Assembly: GCF_018274385.1 (NCBI RefSeq)
Contig: NZ_JAAFYZ010000005.1
Coordinates: 58,306 to 122,305 of the forward strand
DNA length: 64,000 nt
Reading direction: 5' to 3'
Source: Catenulispora pinistramenti
GTDB lineage: Bacteria; Actinomycetota; Actinomycetes; Streptomycetales; Catenulisporaceae
The translations under genes and the position numbers were made by a program. Below the pieces are notes generated by a model that had not been told where the DNA came from, did no database searches, and worked only from the letters and a program-made list of their open reading frames with translations. Positions within the stretch are counted from its first letter, which is position 1, and each line of letters opens with the position of its first letter. This document shows positions 62,901-64,000 of this stretch, in pieces.

Positions 62901-64000
62901 CGGTGGAGGGGTCGTCGCGGATGGCGAGGCCGTGTTTGGCCTCGACGGCTTGGGCCAGGCCGCCGTTCCAGCGGGATTCGGTGGAGGTTTTGGGGTCGAA
63001 CATGACTTTGTGGGTCGTCTGGTCGATGATGTAGACCTTGTCATCGTGGATGACGTAGTGCTTGTTCTCCACGTATTCCCAGCGTGCGGTGGCGGCCATG
63101 TCAAGGGCCTGTTGCTCGCCGGCCGTCAGTTCGCGGTCGAGCAGTTCCCGCACGCGGGTCTTTCCCTCGGCGGTCAGCGCCGGGGGCGGTCCGCCGGGCC
63201 GGTCGGGATCGTGGCCGAAGTCCAGAGGGCTGAGTCGTTCCAGCCCGAGGTTGCGGTCGAGGAAGTCCCAGGCGTCGGTGACGCGCTTGGCGACGGTGTC
63301 GGGGGCGGCTTTCTGGGCGCCTTCGGACAGGATGAAGGTGGTGTTGGCGTAGACGAATGCTTCGTCGACTTCATCGACGGAGGCGTGTCGGCCGGGGATG
63401 GGCTTGCCCCGTAGGTAGGAGAAGCCGACGTCTTCGTGGGTCCCGACGTAGATGGTGGGGTGGTCGTTGTCGGGACGGGTGCCGCCGCCGTCGGGCGTCA
63501 TGCGCACGATGTTGATGTCCATGGCCTTCAGGACGTCGCTGTAGCGTTCGTGTTCGCGGGTGGCCAGGTTGTCCCGGGTGGTGATGACCTGGACGGCGTC
63601 GACGCCGTCCATGACGGCGCGGCGGGCGGCGTAGGCCAGGAACACCAGGGATTTGCCTTCGCCGGCGGCCATGTTGACGACGTCGCCGCGGGACATGGCC
63701 TGCACGGCGGACATCTGGGTCCAGCGCAGGCCCTTGTGCTCCACGCGGCGTACGACCTCGTAGACGGCCGCGATGGAGTCGGCTTGCGAGCCGTGCAGCA
63801 GCAGCTGTTTCAGGCCGTCGTCGTCGATGGCGACCAGGCGCTGGTGTTCGGGGATGCCGGGTCCGGAGCGGGCGGCGATGTCCTGGTAGATCTGCGCGAT
63901 GTCGTGGGCGCCCTTGGCCGCTGCCAGGCGGGCTTCGTGTTCCAGGGCTTGGACCGCGTCCGGCCGGGCCGGGGTGTGCTCGGGGTGCGGGGGCAGGTGG
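32965..64000 (-). CDS. Giant SecA-motor multidomain protein, polymorphic-toxin-like (5' end outside)
   Basis: One uninterrupted frame of more than 31 kb encodes at least 10,344 residues. It is open to the window edge, so the true start lies beyond. From N to C it shows: a SecA-type ATPase; helical linkers; duplicated helical and OTU-like modules; four GKGKQ-type modules; about twelve Gly/Ser-rich beta repeats; a TcdA/TcdB-type glycosyltransferase domain; a papain-like domain; and an unassigned C-terminus. Details are in the sub-features below. Composition is Ala/Arg/Asp/Pro-rich. The position beside ESX core, WXG100 and YbaB-like genes suggests export or assembly by the ESX system. Repeats, toxin-like enzyme domains and a motor in one chain suggest a huge effector. 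Function is inferred; the reading frame itself is certain. Confidence 0.9.
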   Translation of the reverse strand, partial: HLPPHPEHTPARPDAVQALEHEARLAAAKGAHDIAQIYQDIAARSGPGIPEHQRLVAIDDDGLKQLLLHGSQADSIAAVYEVVRRVEHKGLRWTQMSAVQAMSRGDVVNMAAGEGKSLVFLAYAARRAVMDGVDAVQVITTRDNLATREHERYSDVLKAMDINIVRMTPDGGGTRPDNDHPTIYVGTHEDVGFSYLRGKPIPGRHASVDEVDEAFVYANTTFILSEGAQKAAPDTVAKRVTDAWDFLDRNLGLERLSPLDFGHDPDRPGGPPPALTAEGKTRVRELLDRELTAGEQQALDMAATARWEYVENKHYVIHDDKVYIIDQTTHKVMFDPKTSTESRWNGGLAQAVEAKHGLAIRDDPSTANSVDAKTIYTKENYDTVVGASGTANGKSELFAKQGLSPDIADIPRYHESQLAVADDKVLPDTGQKLQSIAEDAIAMQEGTGQPQLILAHENNLVAELSRLLTDRGSDHVAIDAKWFLEKGVEAEAEFQRLVDAGGLPGKITVINMQGARGVDVPISKEAKTLGGLHVRVTARSTVSRDLDIQAENRAARNGEHGSVQYYLSPDDHLYRLSRDDRVQHVTVQYTDAVAADRADPTAASTAHRRKAEEDFRDLVPGLQADAAAQRGIHLPVQPRAGPARPHTATPPPADTTGRDPRHPPPDQDTPTTWQRRQTELLDAIRARLDAAATIQARRPDFTADYHQILAATAPDPLAHPDADPGARPGMPSLAEYRQQADTAYTAIWHRVDTAEHDTTEHDSTDHDSAAWQEAADTWRITYQDLREDLHRAIAYSRIAPEAAAAARTAADDARARWTATDPPVYRDVDRAVVDSALASFTDDVHVVHRQTHHDLGTAGHDPGQSAQKFRALLDHLVGHLDERLERIADQHRRHTAIDRAITRAVTDWQDRHTATGQHLPAPERIAELRSTATAAARDAVRRLRAGFLDPARTVFNAAETARLDSLVGAAVTDLEHGLDLAAVFEQRRPILDERLTRALADSGTPRTAEHIQQIRQTLHREAEAVYRDVSHADLDNRPEVLTRRLDLITAGLQDRLTFDQALKQLGERYVEHSNAVLQKHLQSLATQPAPDIVHRQALIAQAELQQILSDTHTELAAQRYAPDSVAEALARLQTRLTELADRTPRRLAHGAALAQALTDAAAHFADLYPQTQDLPEPIRTAIAQSFRHDWASTHNALFGDHTLPLDLWLDHEQATADRFQARLAAEPLGKASGPEELRRALTLFTDVARLDSQRNTAEGVPQTIATLGVTGSIVQGLRAAPNDTARRSAAADGLRGLYSHIAEIAPQLSGPYLRQAQQAMAEVQALVTRVAVPSRQNRRTTAAPDAAYLAAADLLQRFDYYPPLDRDDPRSQALVSQREQDLDQIRHTYAHKGPELAAAVARALGAARGVRPNPEVGAGQPGAAESAESPRDQQDQEDQTTTAELLAEQLAGRPDQADVLTRLGGTPAGPDGPFVVADWLAARYAEQPFDLTALDGGAGRGLSGPQRVRLLLEEPADERVVAAFQDFIDHLMPEPEVDKAQGKQVRRPDQLARQAATGAGRSSPLSGTQTTQLHEYLLDSGAHLSSPDDVRTHLRQTHGVELSDTDMRPVIAEFVARHLVVDARQQYGAVLQRALEGYQDPDSSPDAHLATQSFLGIVRELPILNDPVAAWALDLMGLHWRGPGAVQPGAAQLAALRRTAYQRFHSTRRIDWTVPYDSQGRPTAELTGATGLDDAQWRDVVEWLRADSGIQTPQAVRELLRAEFGPGVGERAVRAVVARFVLEDLRHQFSQPTYSNRRVQAALRHFLTHGTTPATTVRQQDAAQVRPPGLGRSEREDLVVLRAFLANLRSGRRDYSAVNDVELRALTLAGISPDALAPLTGKRAADQLSADEAPTPPPAKRRRVPAAEPDSPAPETTAAEQTSATTDLDLDPDLDQIIAEFFGDAPTPDSGLVPSGEDWEAQVSALLDQADGSHAIDREVAGWEAMLAELGSGTPAVAAQDPAARRAAFLDEAGLEAADPERGADALLRALLRAVPELRDRNGAPVTDAVGLRADLAARLAEDLARPAERQLWPALDTPASEAWIHIQRRDTVATAEETQFQPLLDPSLTVVQAAFSLRTVFGWHDTHRQLIIDHLGRDGQPIGDDIVITAPVFAEVHRLTVRVLAQDGTLTAIGAESESTAAATLVRSADDAIAAAIAPGTAAQTRAEDGSPTRKLEPAPEPTPEPARERQPATEPAAQPVQAPARTPSLSPDSARAAVLDHFGVVPGPAFTGHDRYLNALMAATPAGLADSAGRRLTEVRAVREDLAARLTADLLQPAEARRHWPGLDRTAIRFGTQFWTDQDLREQEFETRDQAAQALGRTAVADGTFTDAHRGPFVAHVRIGTAYQGNDIAFPTAAIVHGLAVHIVRTDGALIEVTDGPRGDVVLIEQADGSVVAAVPHRSGTLSTGQAAEVHRHLLGDGAALSTPGEVRRHVADRFGIGLDDAQLRTLIADFIEHNLTVDPSHGHTPQVAIAARAHRDPVAHAEDDAWIGQFVNLRGVRPQSAYDALLVWAMELTGRTWYRADPRPPAAELAAARRRGLEQIRQTRMIRWASPIDAAGRPTAELTDAAGFSAVAWTALVKSLRDRAADIRTPAAVAELVRAEHGRELTDVELRAVVARYVFEQLPTRTDPAITSHARARAEQIRGATRHYLSHGTGFPSRATLHLSSVEERPDFQRAFDYFKSRKPTRSRKAKFEFEDQALNLIGTNWTDQPAYAGRHVLTQTLTRAWGDPPSGSATAPVRRQENRRSRASEEADAPAVWSWRLALPGPEFVEGSSTGATAAPRPDRAPAVPQPTRELLTAVDLVRLWNHYSPGESAQEHQAAIDAVHDRLLSDGEAAATDLAKSQGRDRGVRQPWGGTPGAGRDDTGDTVATDLTNFTGTTAATTTVTARTQNSSPVPFTVAELLRDTMADRHDADRVQTALSIDLSSPTAVADLADWLAAHAERVPDRLPGLGEPLLALSDLPSPTPRQQTIAAMAPGARIPAGDWQLTPGQHLRILLDRAADERAVQELASIVEDRLGYSDPAGKGKQRADRVHIAPEQARGQTPAPAPAPAPAPELGPAAVRAAGRHTPIPAPAPAHVRALRSVRDGLKRHLPRAQADAAMAAHVHDAWTVFRAFHGAAHSASRQQLREAHEIAELAHRLRSPRSPWGALTAGQLRELLRAVDDPEVLVLTSDHLNRLLAAVTRLQAAGRPVSLPTLAGESAFAELPALLELIGRSEDVATLLGHPPVPGTAETRRAQDTVFLAFTADLPAAAHEDLRTVLAIARSGRPGAAEVRPTALNDLLPLVRSTLNRGAASVREAHLHRLVEAAARLRQRGMTQDTRHLTPGILAREIAVYFHPATSDLAVRPGELRERVRSDLGPRATEHDLLQAVALAHDAGWWHDRGTFDALPAADIRKLRALDAWARLDAVGGVDPGLLRLSGAEMLALAQAAVDPGISAVTPEHIRLLADALDATRARIPVPTRGDVREHIEADRWLRGLDAGPAQRAGLRTLTAAMQAERDPRRVRRAVILYNELRGGAADSMPDLGSRTVRLRVSHLDQVLEHVSRTHRELRNGPVTMQDLRGHLSHVLGESWPDDVTADHLSHLLQALAAYNGPVDAETVYRTAVLSLNGSRLEVPPSAPARAAVASAVGLPEHSGTESAFWLIDIARVHAAIHGTPGLARYAADPAVLASLRDVATVLEHHQRTGAGAPRRLGMVTPADLWPLADRLTGRPGTGIDAVTVRPLAAAIRSGGDVAAVRNHYADAVLAAAVVEHYDPYHVEEFPPGVLPWPDLRDRISADAGREPAGDHAAAVELGVLAHEMDRLVGPDAFAGTQWRSLRSLVALFDQTFPGGRPRDGGPLHAEDLRPLIRRVFGPGAGAGRLGELVDRVHGLGDRPLTLRTLTDRSVVTPFVQTAPNERLAQLDQTNALGLVAESLPALEGIGIFSLPETQWVTAADKGKSPARRDEAPGFVSSDVRRLDAQAQFLLDRVDHAREELIQANAAVHAGDERERRDAGQSSSAPRLVSLAEERLARAMNRFDHAQRELQRVRNHAEPEMRVRPRSAGFRLPGGAQPLPAAGSSRLADAPATRDVADRDVTNAEALLHDVLSRPDVRLVQAATGLDLGSRGAVGDLSRWLADRHRLAPVRLPALDDSRRSAFDLPQPLEAHQRQVVDERPNAALSATEWGLSPGQHLRLLLDQPVETEVFDALRAVLDTVIEDLIDVPEAGDRGKARATGPRSAGEPSMPRRVLAPAERGGDDRSAQSPEPGPGQTGSALPTHPRRYLPPGFGERDARGVPQFPMGNRGLFVSIDGIGLSDHGAIAALLADTAHTAVDGLPPAFRAGLRAAVADHLDRHGSHDFMQRMFEEGFDIGVDTGTGRRTVYLRLDPGSLDLVRQAGADAARDEPVGRKMHHMVESQHESTSGGSRFVSSNRSLGLSGNATTAFGALPPGANLVFTAQAGLSISGGSARTDSFGEAAVSATKRLFEISGHLAYFDLRGAVLTASVRGRDGGTTRASVNVRVSFPLEMSPSVPAGSPDGGAIPPTPLRLGRPRVGVDPAALAAERGGPGPVHAAADRVADSLHHFFHQAESVSGLRTVRDRLLHAVLGRDPDPALADGVGFYLSEASVLRMFSDITGSGSTSPRFHSSDGSQAMHLTVYARLRDALPVTEGDVGVKEESQRFVNVSQGSSEGGSLSLTLPSVSIGHTFDPLSAAMGGNSGLSLSLSATGTVSTSRGTNANAGSGHISGLVYNGTSVLYRTTFGMEVQVDTSDSHSTARLPAQRTVGSDITVFLRVPYHQHERFEAMLADQALATPTLVIDEEDADRRPVDPGLAGDALAEELTERAVPRHPPLSMAAGRGTGFSAISHLAGAQHVLPAILRLVQQADAPKAWALPWTPMDIAHLRTVLASRYTKEGLINWGSALFQEGGVRLETVRPAREGYEVITVRVVARYHRVLPGVPPVPLRQGRNSSAKLEIMPSAFAGNGGSDTIGSGVSLSGQLSAGGGISTADPTRTVGGALGYGYNRNASDTLNVGASGFMLEAILYNGPVRSFDYGVAFDVEVTTGHQGGLNVPDRLSLISPVVRNLVGRPAPPARDPAPDPADATLRHTIEFGQVRFVIAERLAPAEAIEYERLQEAGVPRRVDTQPAAPMVTTRSSRGRNRLSGPLRFLSSPTLSPPSTPSASRPSSPVPGTRPAVSSPLSRPESPAGDPSPSQSAVTSRSHSPVQRTTGTGRRGSLPPASRTVAPPRVQDHLVGGHAALTVDDQVTDVLGGEGLAAQIRDLLEELNVPAATYRDTISMLTSGETLGSSQVRGPSQIQQTLVVAGSLYNRRVDITLTGFPHNVRVGADPVPMFQMHVAEGNGSVSATASRSRSHSLRASLSLGVLDAVRPSGTQTSGPSWSYARNFGERSSSRGRSLTPTAGRLTQGSRVYHEHTADMLWRISVVTSRTNMLGISAPHQAHALVDIPGGISFLRLAIPVTDPRRDGGLLYFAPAPPGVVPALRTAAPHDGDGMPAGRAGGGVRPHEVPTVPATPGSDAHVPWVPLLLGPGVSERVMPAPQSADAAGGLPALDVTGEGNPLLDAVRHLVEQHAPAMLDSYWTVQEGRTDPADPTAAAPAPDPVRRLDAKLSNLLNPGSLEALVDLMLGPGLILSSTRSVAFGNERLEILLRATRDPDNRGYLFLEHVPSANVSRYLFRLNASTEASSRGKSHSSGTAAGPLVRDGVADQGRLTGGSVGIGITGSSATGQGYSVMTTDASRDTYFTAGEADRYAGELRINVSVTTTILPSRTVDTVGLGAPRLIAGLVQGVGNAGRARPNIDVSMLERVLVPSDLLRDDAIPPVPPAPGPEWAAVREVRAGASAAALGERPFGVTGADLLRHDVFAFGFDHAKTRVLADEVISRFAGTVQPLDHVHMFSVAGLVEAGTRSRSAMYYLLSQPMLTRQLEFMLDGSGLELPELVRESGPFTDTYGTMRIRIELANPRVRGFSHGWLESVDYGFREFNRGESTSSGLSFNVNGGTSQTAGSPAANQPANSHRHVGVSDSLSASFGRSQGVSDFGVLKTMPRSVAHNRNVPWLRVGADAIVHITVEARNRRDLLRLPGSSQFAVSYHMRNAVELGMAPEAALSNGLIHPRGLTTASGVFASTLGTHIPGVRDHTVADLREAYNRPESAGVFVVDTRVTDDGRFLIGDRVLSPAEFVEQVLGSRDLRGRTLVLAADRGDAARAGGPTAAEALAMLTQHQVLATSGLLHPAPGSAPAPWSLLVPDSDGLRVFRTEHENLLEDPLTRLSRPSYAADAASLFEPGSSLGDAAEGSEAPRPADDMQIAMDLVDEWNHYGPGTASEVYNAAVDRVLYELEDNGLQAATLLAQQMGTERGVGRYTGSLGGTDRSTPARPGPTTADRLAAVLAGRHDADAIQAATRIDLTSPTAAAQLGDWLENHVSWDGRELPAVQNLLTGRDDLPRLTHEQEITARRAPGARLPLIEWQPSPDQHLPLLLGQPADDGNVDYLVTVVEEVLGLDDPDAKGKQPAGSAPPRRRIPDPVIVREQRPDPAQESEHPPADALDEEPPPYPSKVPWYARATDGVHALGDLDVVAATRPADPAAIAAAALRAFDRGRVTLADGHTTLPTHSAGNLLSPGLRTSLTREIRTALESVEADRWGALLRSGLSVADREAVARIRFRLSGEAEAPVSAPADPVLSTYRSKYGDTSFQEGSGITVAGGRSLAADIFHSLTGAVSVIIPSVRIAAGTSYDDSHGLADELQSGNRATNSSRADVLHTVRIEISVRTSDGRTSSASHIAAGKVLTVSHPQAYAPDPVHDLVPDPLHDPLPDPIPDPAAPGRLPVTNPAAVEGFDYALGAVDTTPLEEAFLEALLASKAVSAQNAPGVLRAATTEVLDEKSLRDRSQYLFTRALPSNFLKTRGFAGFVRLGAVLVAIQDHGTSTEGGIRNDIAETVTVRNSTGHGQSTRFKAGVEVVTAGGVAIGANPAAVGFWSSHSTGSRIQGQAKTAVIHNGPQRRFKVVLRVGGDIQAARRLAPDLGRRALVSDPAPAFSADLHAELQVPEHQAADFVRALTALPAGSGTGIGLDLEREPAPAPGRLGTATADPFGVRSLLPRRRPAARPGFGPRRAFPPGGFADGLDAFLRWLADRPGPLALHVGHDHRFSVPDQVALAALQARRDVRVFQAADPGRGGGPSRLFFEAADPGVTGPPARQESIELRGAPVTVRTEPAQPGDPHAADLTAGYHLDRDGVGSGWSGQGGSVSANPARAGRRAVREPVRPVLRTVADLDRLAADDGAAPRPIAVVADNAAATPTRATVQALDALSRHDGLRVTATGTGPARLLGRTDLPAEGFVINPAGLIVHGWQPGAVRPWGTDALPSREAAADLLRVAARGGLQLVVDPDSPTAAQLRAAVDRISVLTAGQRLAAQDGLARAMEQDGAGLEALPVSDLLAALVTDRDIRIVAENGVIQRDLNARAVFALRGPAGARTATMVRPESVDASAPVREEYALWRDLSLTRSVGWLSTGAVVGRPRRALRPGDPLTETPELIAGIGLGSAATKELPGAERVHDTIVNLVHDLVDASSPVFRPGRGADPAAGAAGAARPLPQPTRATTDTRVAREAARRELLPAYERFKLLKRLQVQFSVPKLRGARDRGFDAGLHESFRHGGRRYDVSVTQVLLDRDDVVRTEPDVAIDHQVKGTRSGTQDVIRGWSLGGEAGAAVRVEPAHTNLAIEIGDLGAGFGRSRTDHLSVSDAVKGYARMRGGNAEAARPEYRVRYEIRVTETRRTLTGPVSRSVGRIISGDGVRLPAIVHPAFRPAAADAASADYRQAFWDVAATAGRTTLLTEAEFEDLAAHPGRLTFAVSGADGLHATFTGLADTVRIASNLVTTHAAEEFPDDAHLFQDPEYVAEVQKIITEGVLRSGLERLLSERGIPIPLPKQHRLNPLRANVAAGLTIRGFFLPGDAKAGYDAPKATIESYSESDVKITDEGSTTWTGGLHAAIGPTVRFQSAAHHGEPGHSDDGSAGVPADSPRSRTPRVGIALEAGVSANLWNRTEAHTDGSIDVSLMTETAGQTMSRAHLVLELVSTRQPVDTGLITWAARELTGSATEYTPTTQSARLLVENAAELSMSHTLRDDLARAGTPGHLEPGPPALRRFHVARQDAAFGAGYVTQFDDTAVTFRIDAGGTRSILAKGPGIVGAIRAGLLAADLIDERFLNDATDTWRALAGKFEAAELKAHPHDLLDVGIIHRAELPKWGGRTRRVAIVVTAVPEGFQHLRTRDRATVTLGGQSLLQSAESTTHSLSAETALKAAGLYGRDGRTYNAGGLHIAREYEVSETVGEGAVIRDIRRVAAAVGTPAAGADPADTAHHTDGEGEEFANRLSVRIEIFADQELPEPLRRFPDIGVSPEPKKPVVTIDSTDDPATGQPSKVAMRTVIPRNFTEAGPPTVQTTVAVTTAAAAARPTPGIELIGPDAARPGVVEDYLAERLQPVAFPGLARVADWAPAATLARDRAAEYVQHLNGPLAPHLAAYTPTTDRGLLLATSLTNRNVRNNVRLLFQARFPLPSTGREPLRLGVQVSVLRPKGTAAKYSGLTFTERADEPFYSYDSAKAWSFGAGPGGGTTSGSGIPEVAESSVRRSQSAEGSSGDYVEYNRQFTAQTYAYGGDFNYVVTGPRDFAVRIEAGEHFEGLLPEGWAVQAAQDFPTQVVHPHAIPLPADTAAWNQTADQIAAARSTQPPTTADPLRLVADVADPGAAGQALADSALRTARDLALRLQGPVDIALVRYQNERAVALEHYLFDPANPVHTTSDAASFDAARAAAVAPVVTDQVQEPAPEPEPTPKTEPAPETVTDLLEPADPQAPDFHDRQAAALDVWSDAFARIEHARAAGDGSMLAEAETEVQAARRQLVRFGLPDPLEGTPAREPDEPQPSRTPTLTPMPIPMPEADTPQDELPAVPWRAAAATDARQAQAVRRQWLADSTFPLRRRSDAVKAIDTALARWAGALERDPGNLAQDVQGRRAVEQALHAWTSGKRTGDRLPLRGPAAARLRQVLAGLAARVENGLGYTGSEALLADLHRSARPVDPGFEHPLGPDLFGLLDPAPVPAFLRRRGQADGPVYDYSGISVDESVHLLRLLDMARDVSAAQLDPRGWRVAEGTYSRGTGTNQVPMLVQSSWFGGTFRPTGASAGAWNNFRTAAREFGDQATFVMVLDRPREALRAVRGLDQAPVHEPARSDWYLLQWAADSGVHLVDFFELSATRPDSPLRRFVQTELAKQTGAGYAAASDNARVWLEQAGGLYTDGDNQIDSLDSLVDIAAGGTAATFAIGASRTGEITNDIFAGVPDHHLVDLYADRLRTNYDLNQAELFARNAQRTAHDASLQRRSVMFRSGPGVTYDSIEAAGFTRESAPRVRGIRSGSDRSWQAPQERLARSWSKADTLLFTQRVVHSMARSLYNRNGDLHLTEIARAVAIHHDPESVWRAAFGFLAAHPVLRARLRAVTYSASDDAARGTGLPGLDRILPSDVAELLHPAAGNPVIGDADGDWLGERSRRARLQAPDNAAQHRDLTTPRSDRVLTPADLEQAKADAAAAVARTEIAQDDVPGACVLFVRELRRQVFGGLGPEAAGQESSALSTRPLDHAALGLRTVGNERVTAADWTPVTAWEDVTTAVGKVRGRLALVVTRGVTRAGTGHATAVYNPTDGRPRLLDLTAGSDARLLDHTRSAAPLVEARALVIEPTGKADPGALTRAVESSSVALAMLDRHTHPQVSAMGGEAEMRDFEVIIPESTTSFEYDVTLLETPAIKVMTDHAHFDGRRARILELITKPSVVVRGDVGRLTEDQVLAAIEAVVARLHEATAGHGPDSAGQPIERIFTPEWLAAAGGRPTNAFAGATVKSHVGPAGGAGTRIYTHYTVGVPLSGLYRLIQFAETKTDPRRPITVQAGRYALAGREIGTEFAAMFAKQHRPEFSGVDVPGFALDLFGSDKTVNEVRGFLALAYTQAAAIAAPIDNTGVHTKNYSLTASRTSLSGLREGLSKSAKKFLADNAEQIKRRFDDHLRAAQVDDRERPLRFRVGTNDRASLADYIDNALKPVAEILSQSEVLNVRTDFAQMDTNPGPKSGIMRKAKARLDPAAAVVEMRAVRPLMRTPADFRAGYRELGDLARAVYAEAEAQAAAKDSGAAARERRLAARLLAAAESQDPIGLFTAIAQLDGISKAEPGTIATLGVAAPILRGLQAVSGGGGQTAPARVRELRDQAIAALRRLRQHLAELGTRLPGQSAFQVPRLSAEVDKLIHRLEGAAP
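33280..34650 (-). other. Unassigned C-terminal domain (giant protein)
   Basis: About 450 residues with motifs DHAHFDGRRARILELITKP, THYTVGVPLSGLYRLIQF and VVEMRAVRPLM are followed by a helical tail. The E-x-x-T-x-P wording recalls carboxylate-amine ligases or amidoligases only faintly. The final 90 residues (TIATLGVAAPILRGL ... HLAEL) repeat the module near 60290-60010. Confidence 0.45.
34690..35100 (-). other. Papain-like (toxin deamidase/protease) domain (giant protein)
   Basis: A candidate Cys lies in DDVPGACVLFVRELRRQVFG (near 35080-35040), His in GTGHATAVYN (near 34800) and Asp in RLLDLTAG (near 34760). This Cys-His-Asp order and the spacing of about 90-110 residues fit a papain-like Tox-PL or related cysteine protease/deamidase. 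It could cut the giant protein or deamidate a target glutamine. The family is proposed, not proven. Confidence 0.6.
35480..36520 (-). other. TcdA/TcdB-type glycosyltransferase toxin domain (giant protein)
   Basis: This region has the start motif VPMLVQSSWFGGTFRPTG (36373-36320), comparable to I-P-x-x-x-H-x-x-W-x-G-G. About 130 residues later it has SDNARVWLEQAGGLYTDGDNQ (near 35980), which fits the D-x-x-R-x-x-x-L-x-x-x-G-G-x-Y-x-D-x-D signature of the sugar-binding DXD family (large clostridial toxin and polymorphic toxin glycosyltransferases). The metal-binding D-x-D is intact. Activity is therefore plausible: it would transfer a sugar to a host or competitor protein. Donor and target are unknown. 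Confidence 0.75.
37800..51050 (-). repeat. About twelve Gly/Ser-rich beta repeats in the giant protein
   Basis: Starting near 50700, 49880, 49000, 47820, 46810, 45910, 43790, 43090, 40800, 39950, 39020 and 38070, segments recur that alternate small and polar residues (for example SLSLSATGTVSTS and GSGVSLSGQLSAGG). A Y/H-x-x-G turn and a strand of the type VRFxVxVxVxxR often follow. Alternating patterns of this type suit amphipathic beta strands. Between repeats lie shorter mixed segments, some with Rossmann-like wording. A surface-exposed array, or a membrane-inserting or tube-forming structure, is possible. The fold was not computed. Confidence 0.6.
51900..54640 (-). other. Helical repeat segment of the giant protein
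   Basis: About 900 residues of repeated helical pairs, with recurring LRxLLxAVDDP...TxEHLxxLLAAVxxLxAxGRPV wording, lie between the second and third GKGKQ modules. This looks like a solenoid or TPR-like scaffold. No catalytic motif was found. Confidence 0.5.
55690..59290 (-). other. Duplicated 330-residue helical and OTU-like units
   Basis: Two units of about 330 residues match each other (59290-58330 and 56660-55690), each with LSTPxEVRxHL, RPTAELT and TPxAVxELxRAE-type blocks. Between them lie two related segments (about 57975-57470 and 57220-56700) of the shape ALLRALL...LRADLAARL...HRLTVRVLAQDG. This recalls OTU-like cysteine protease folds but lacks the DGNC cysteine. I treat the OTU relation as tentative. 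Proline/Glu spacers separate the units. Confidence 0.55.
59760..62200 (-). other. Long helical linker after the SecA motor
   Basis: About 800 residues after the motor are mostly Ala/Arg/Asp/Thr-rich helices, with a proline- and threonine-rich stretch at the beginning. Heptad-like runs suggest coiled coils or helical rods. Near 60290-60010 lies a module (TIATLGVTGSIVQGLRAAP ... HIAEIAPQL) that recurs at the extreme C-terminus. No enzyme motif is seen. Confidence 0.5.
62260..63840 (-). other. SecA-type ATPase motor region of the giant protein
   Basis: NBD1 includes MAAGEGKSLVF (Walker A), VITTRDNLATREHERY, GTHEDVGFSYLRG and VDEVDEAFVYANTTFI. These match the order and wording of SecA blocks M-x-T-G-E-G-K-T, V-N-D-Y-L-A-x-R-D, N-N-E-F-G-F-D-Y-L-R and D-E-V-D. 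The segment YVIHDDKVYIIDQ, GLAQAVEAKHGL and GASGTANGKSELF matches the SecA PPXD-to-NBD2 stretch. NBD2 has VINMQGARGVDV, GGLHVRVTARSTVSRDLDI and RAARNGEHGSVQYYLS, matching the SecA motif-V and arginine-finger region. All catalytic positions seem kept, so ATP hydrolysis is expected. It is fused to thousands of extra residues. Confidence 0.92.

Noticed and set aside
62260..63840. The housekeeping secA gene
   Set aside because: Sequence is divergent from typical SecA, lacks the normal C-terminal end and is fused to thousands of residues. The cell's Sec motor must be encoded elsewhere.

Overview
The window is high-GC DNA with actinomycete features: frequent GTG starts, 4-bp GTGA overlaps between genes, probable leaderless starts, a type VII (ESX) secretion locus and a MocR/EamA divergent pair. 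I infer an actinomycete, perhaps a filamentous one such as Catenulispora or a relative. No marker gene in the window proves the genus.

Region 1 (1-8,400, + strand) starts with the 3' end of a PL7 alginate lyase. After a strong hairpin comes a tightly overlapped four-gene operon: flavin monooxygenase-like protein, FMN alpha-hydroxy-acid oxidase, divergent membrane-anchored P450 and CPA2-type cation/proton antiporter. It looks like an oxidative tailoring or small natural-product module. An OmpR-type response regulator and its histidine kinase follow. Region 2 (8,400-17,830) is mixed metabolism and regulation. On the minus strand are a D-mannonate dehydratase (enolase superfamily), an FAD oxidoreductase and an isochorismatase-like protein. 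A PAS-GAF-PP2C phosphatase is on the plus strand, followed by a BrkB/YihY membrane protein and a MocR regulator that diverges from an EamA transporter with overlapping start codons. The region ends with a broken Ser/Thr kinase N-terminus.

Region 3 (17,831-19,472) has no convincing gene. It holds a large imperfect inverted repeat of about 470-485 bp per arm. Each arm carries its own 70-bp hairpin. A 12-bp tandem array and a 6-bp tandem array follow.

Region 4 (19,473-32,752) is an ESX locus: eccB and eccD (minus), eccC and mycP (plus), then an ECF-like sigma factor, a large LuxR-family ATPase regulator, one WXG100 protein and a YbaB-like protein. No eccA or eccE is visible.

Region 5 (32,965-64,000, minus) is one uninterrupted reading frame of more than 31 kb whose 5' end lies beyond the window. 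At least 10,344 residues are visible. The order from the N-terminal side is: a clear SecA-type two-domain ATPase motor; a long helical stretch; duplicated helical and OTU-like modules; four copies of a roughly 125-residue module ending in GKGKQ-like motifs; about twelve glycine/serine-rich beta repeats; a TcdA/TcdB-type glycosyltransferase domain with a DXD motif; a papain-like (toxin deamidase/protease) domain; and an unassigned C-terminal domain. Because it lies beside ESX core genes, a WXG100 gene and a YbaB-like gene, I propose it is a giant motor-bearing polymorphic toxin or effector linked to the ESX system. This is the most unusual content of the window.
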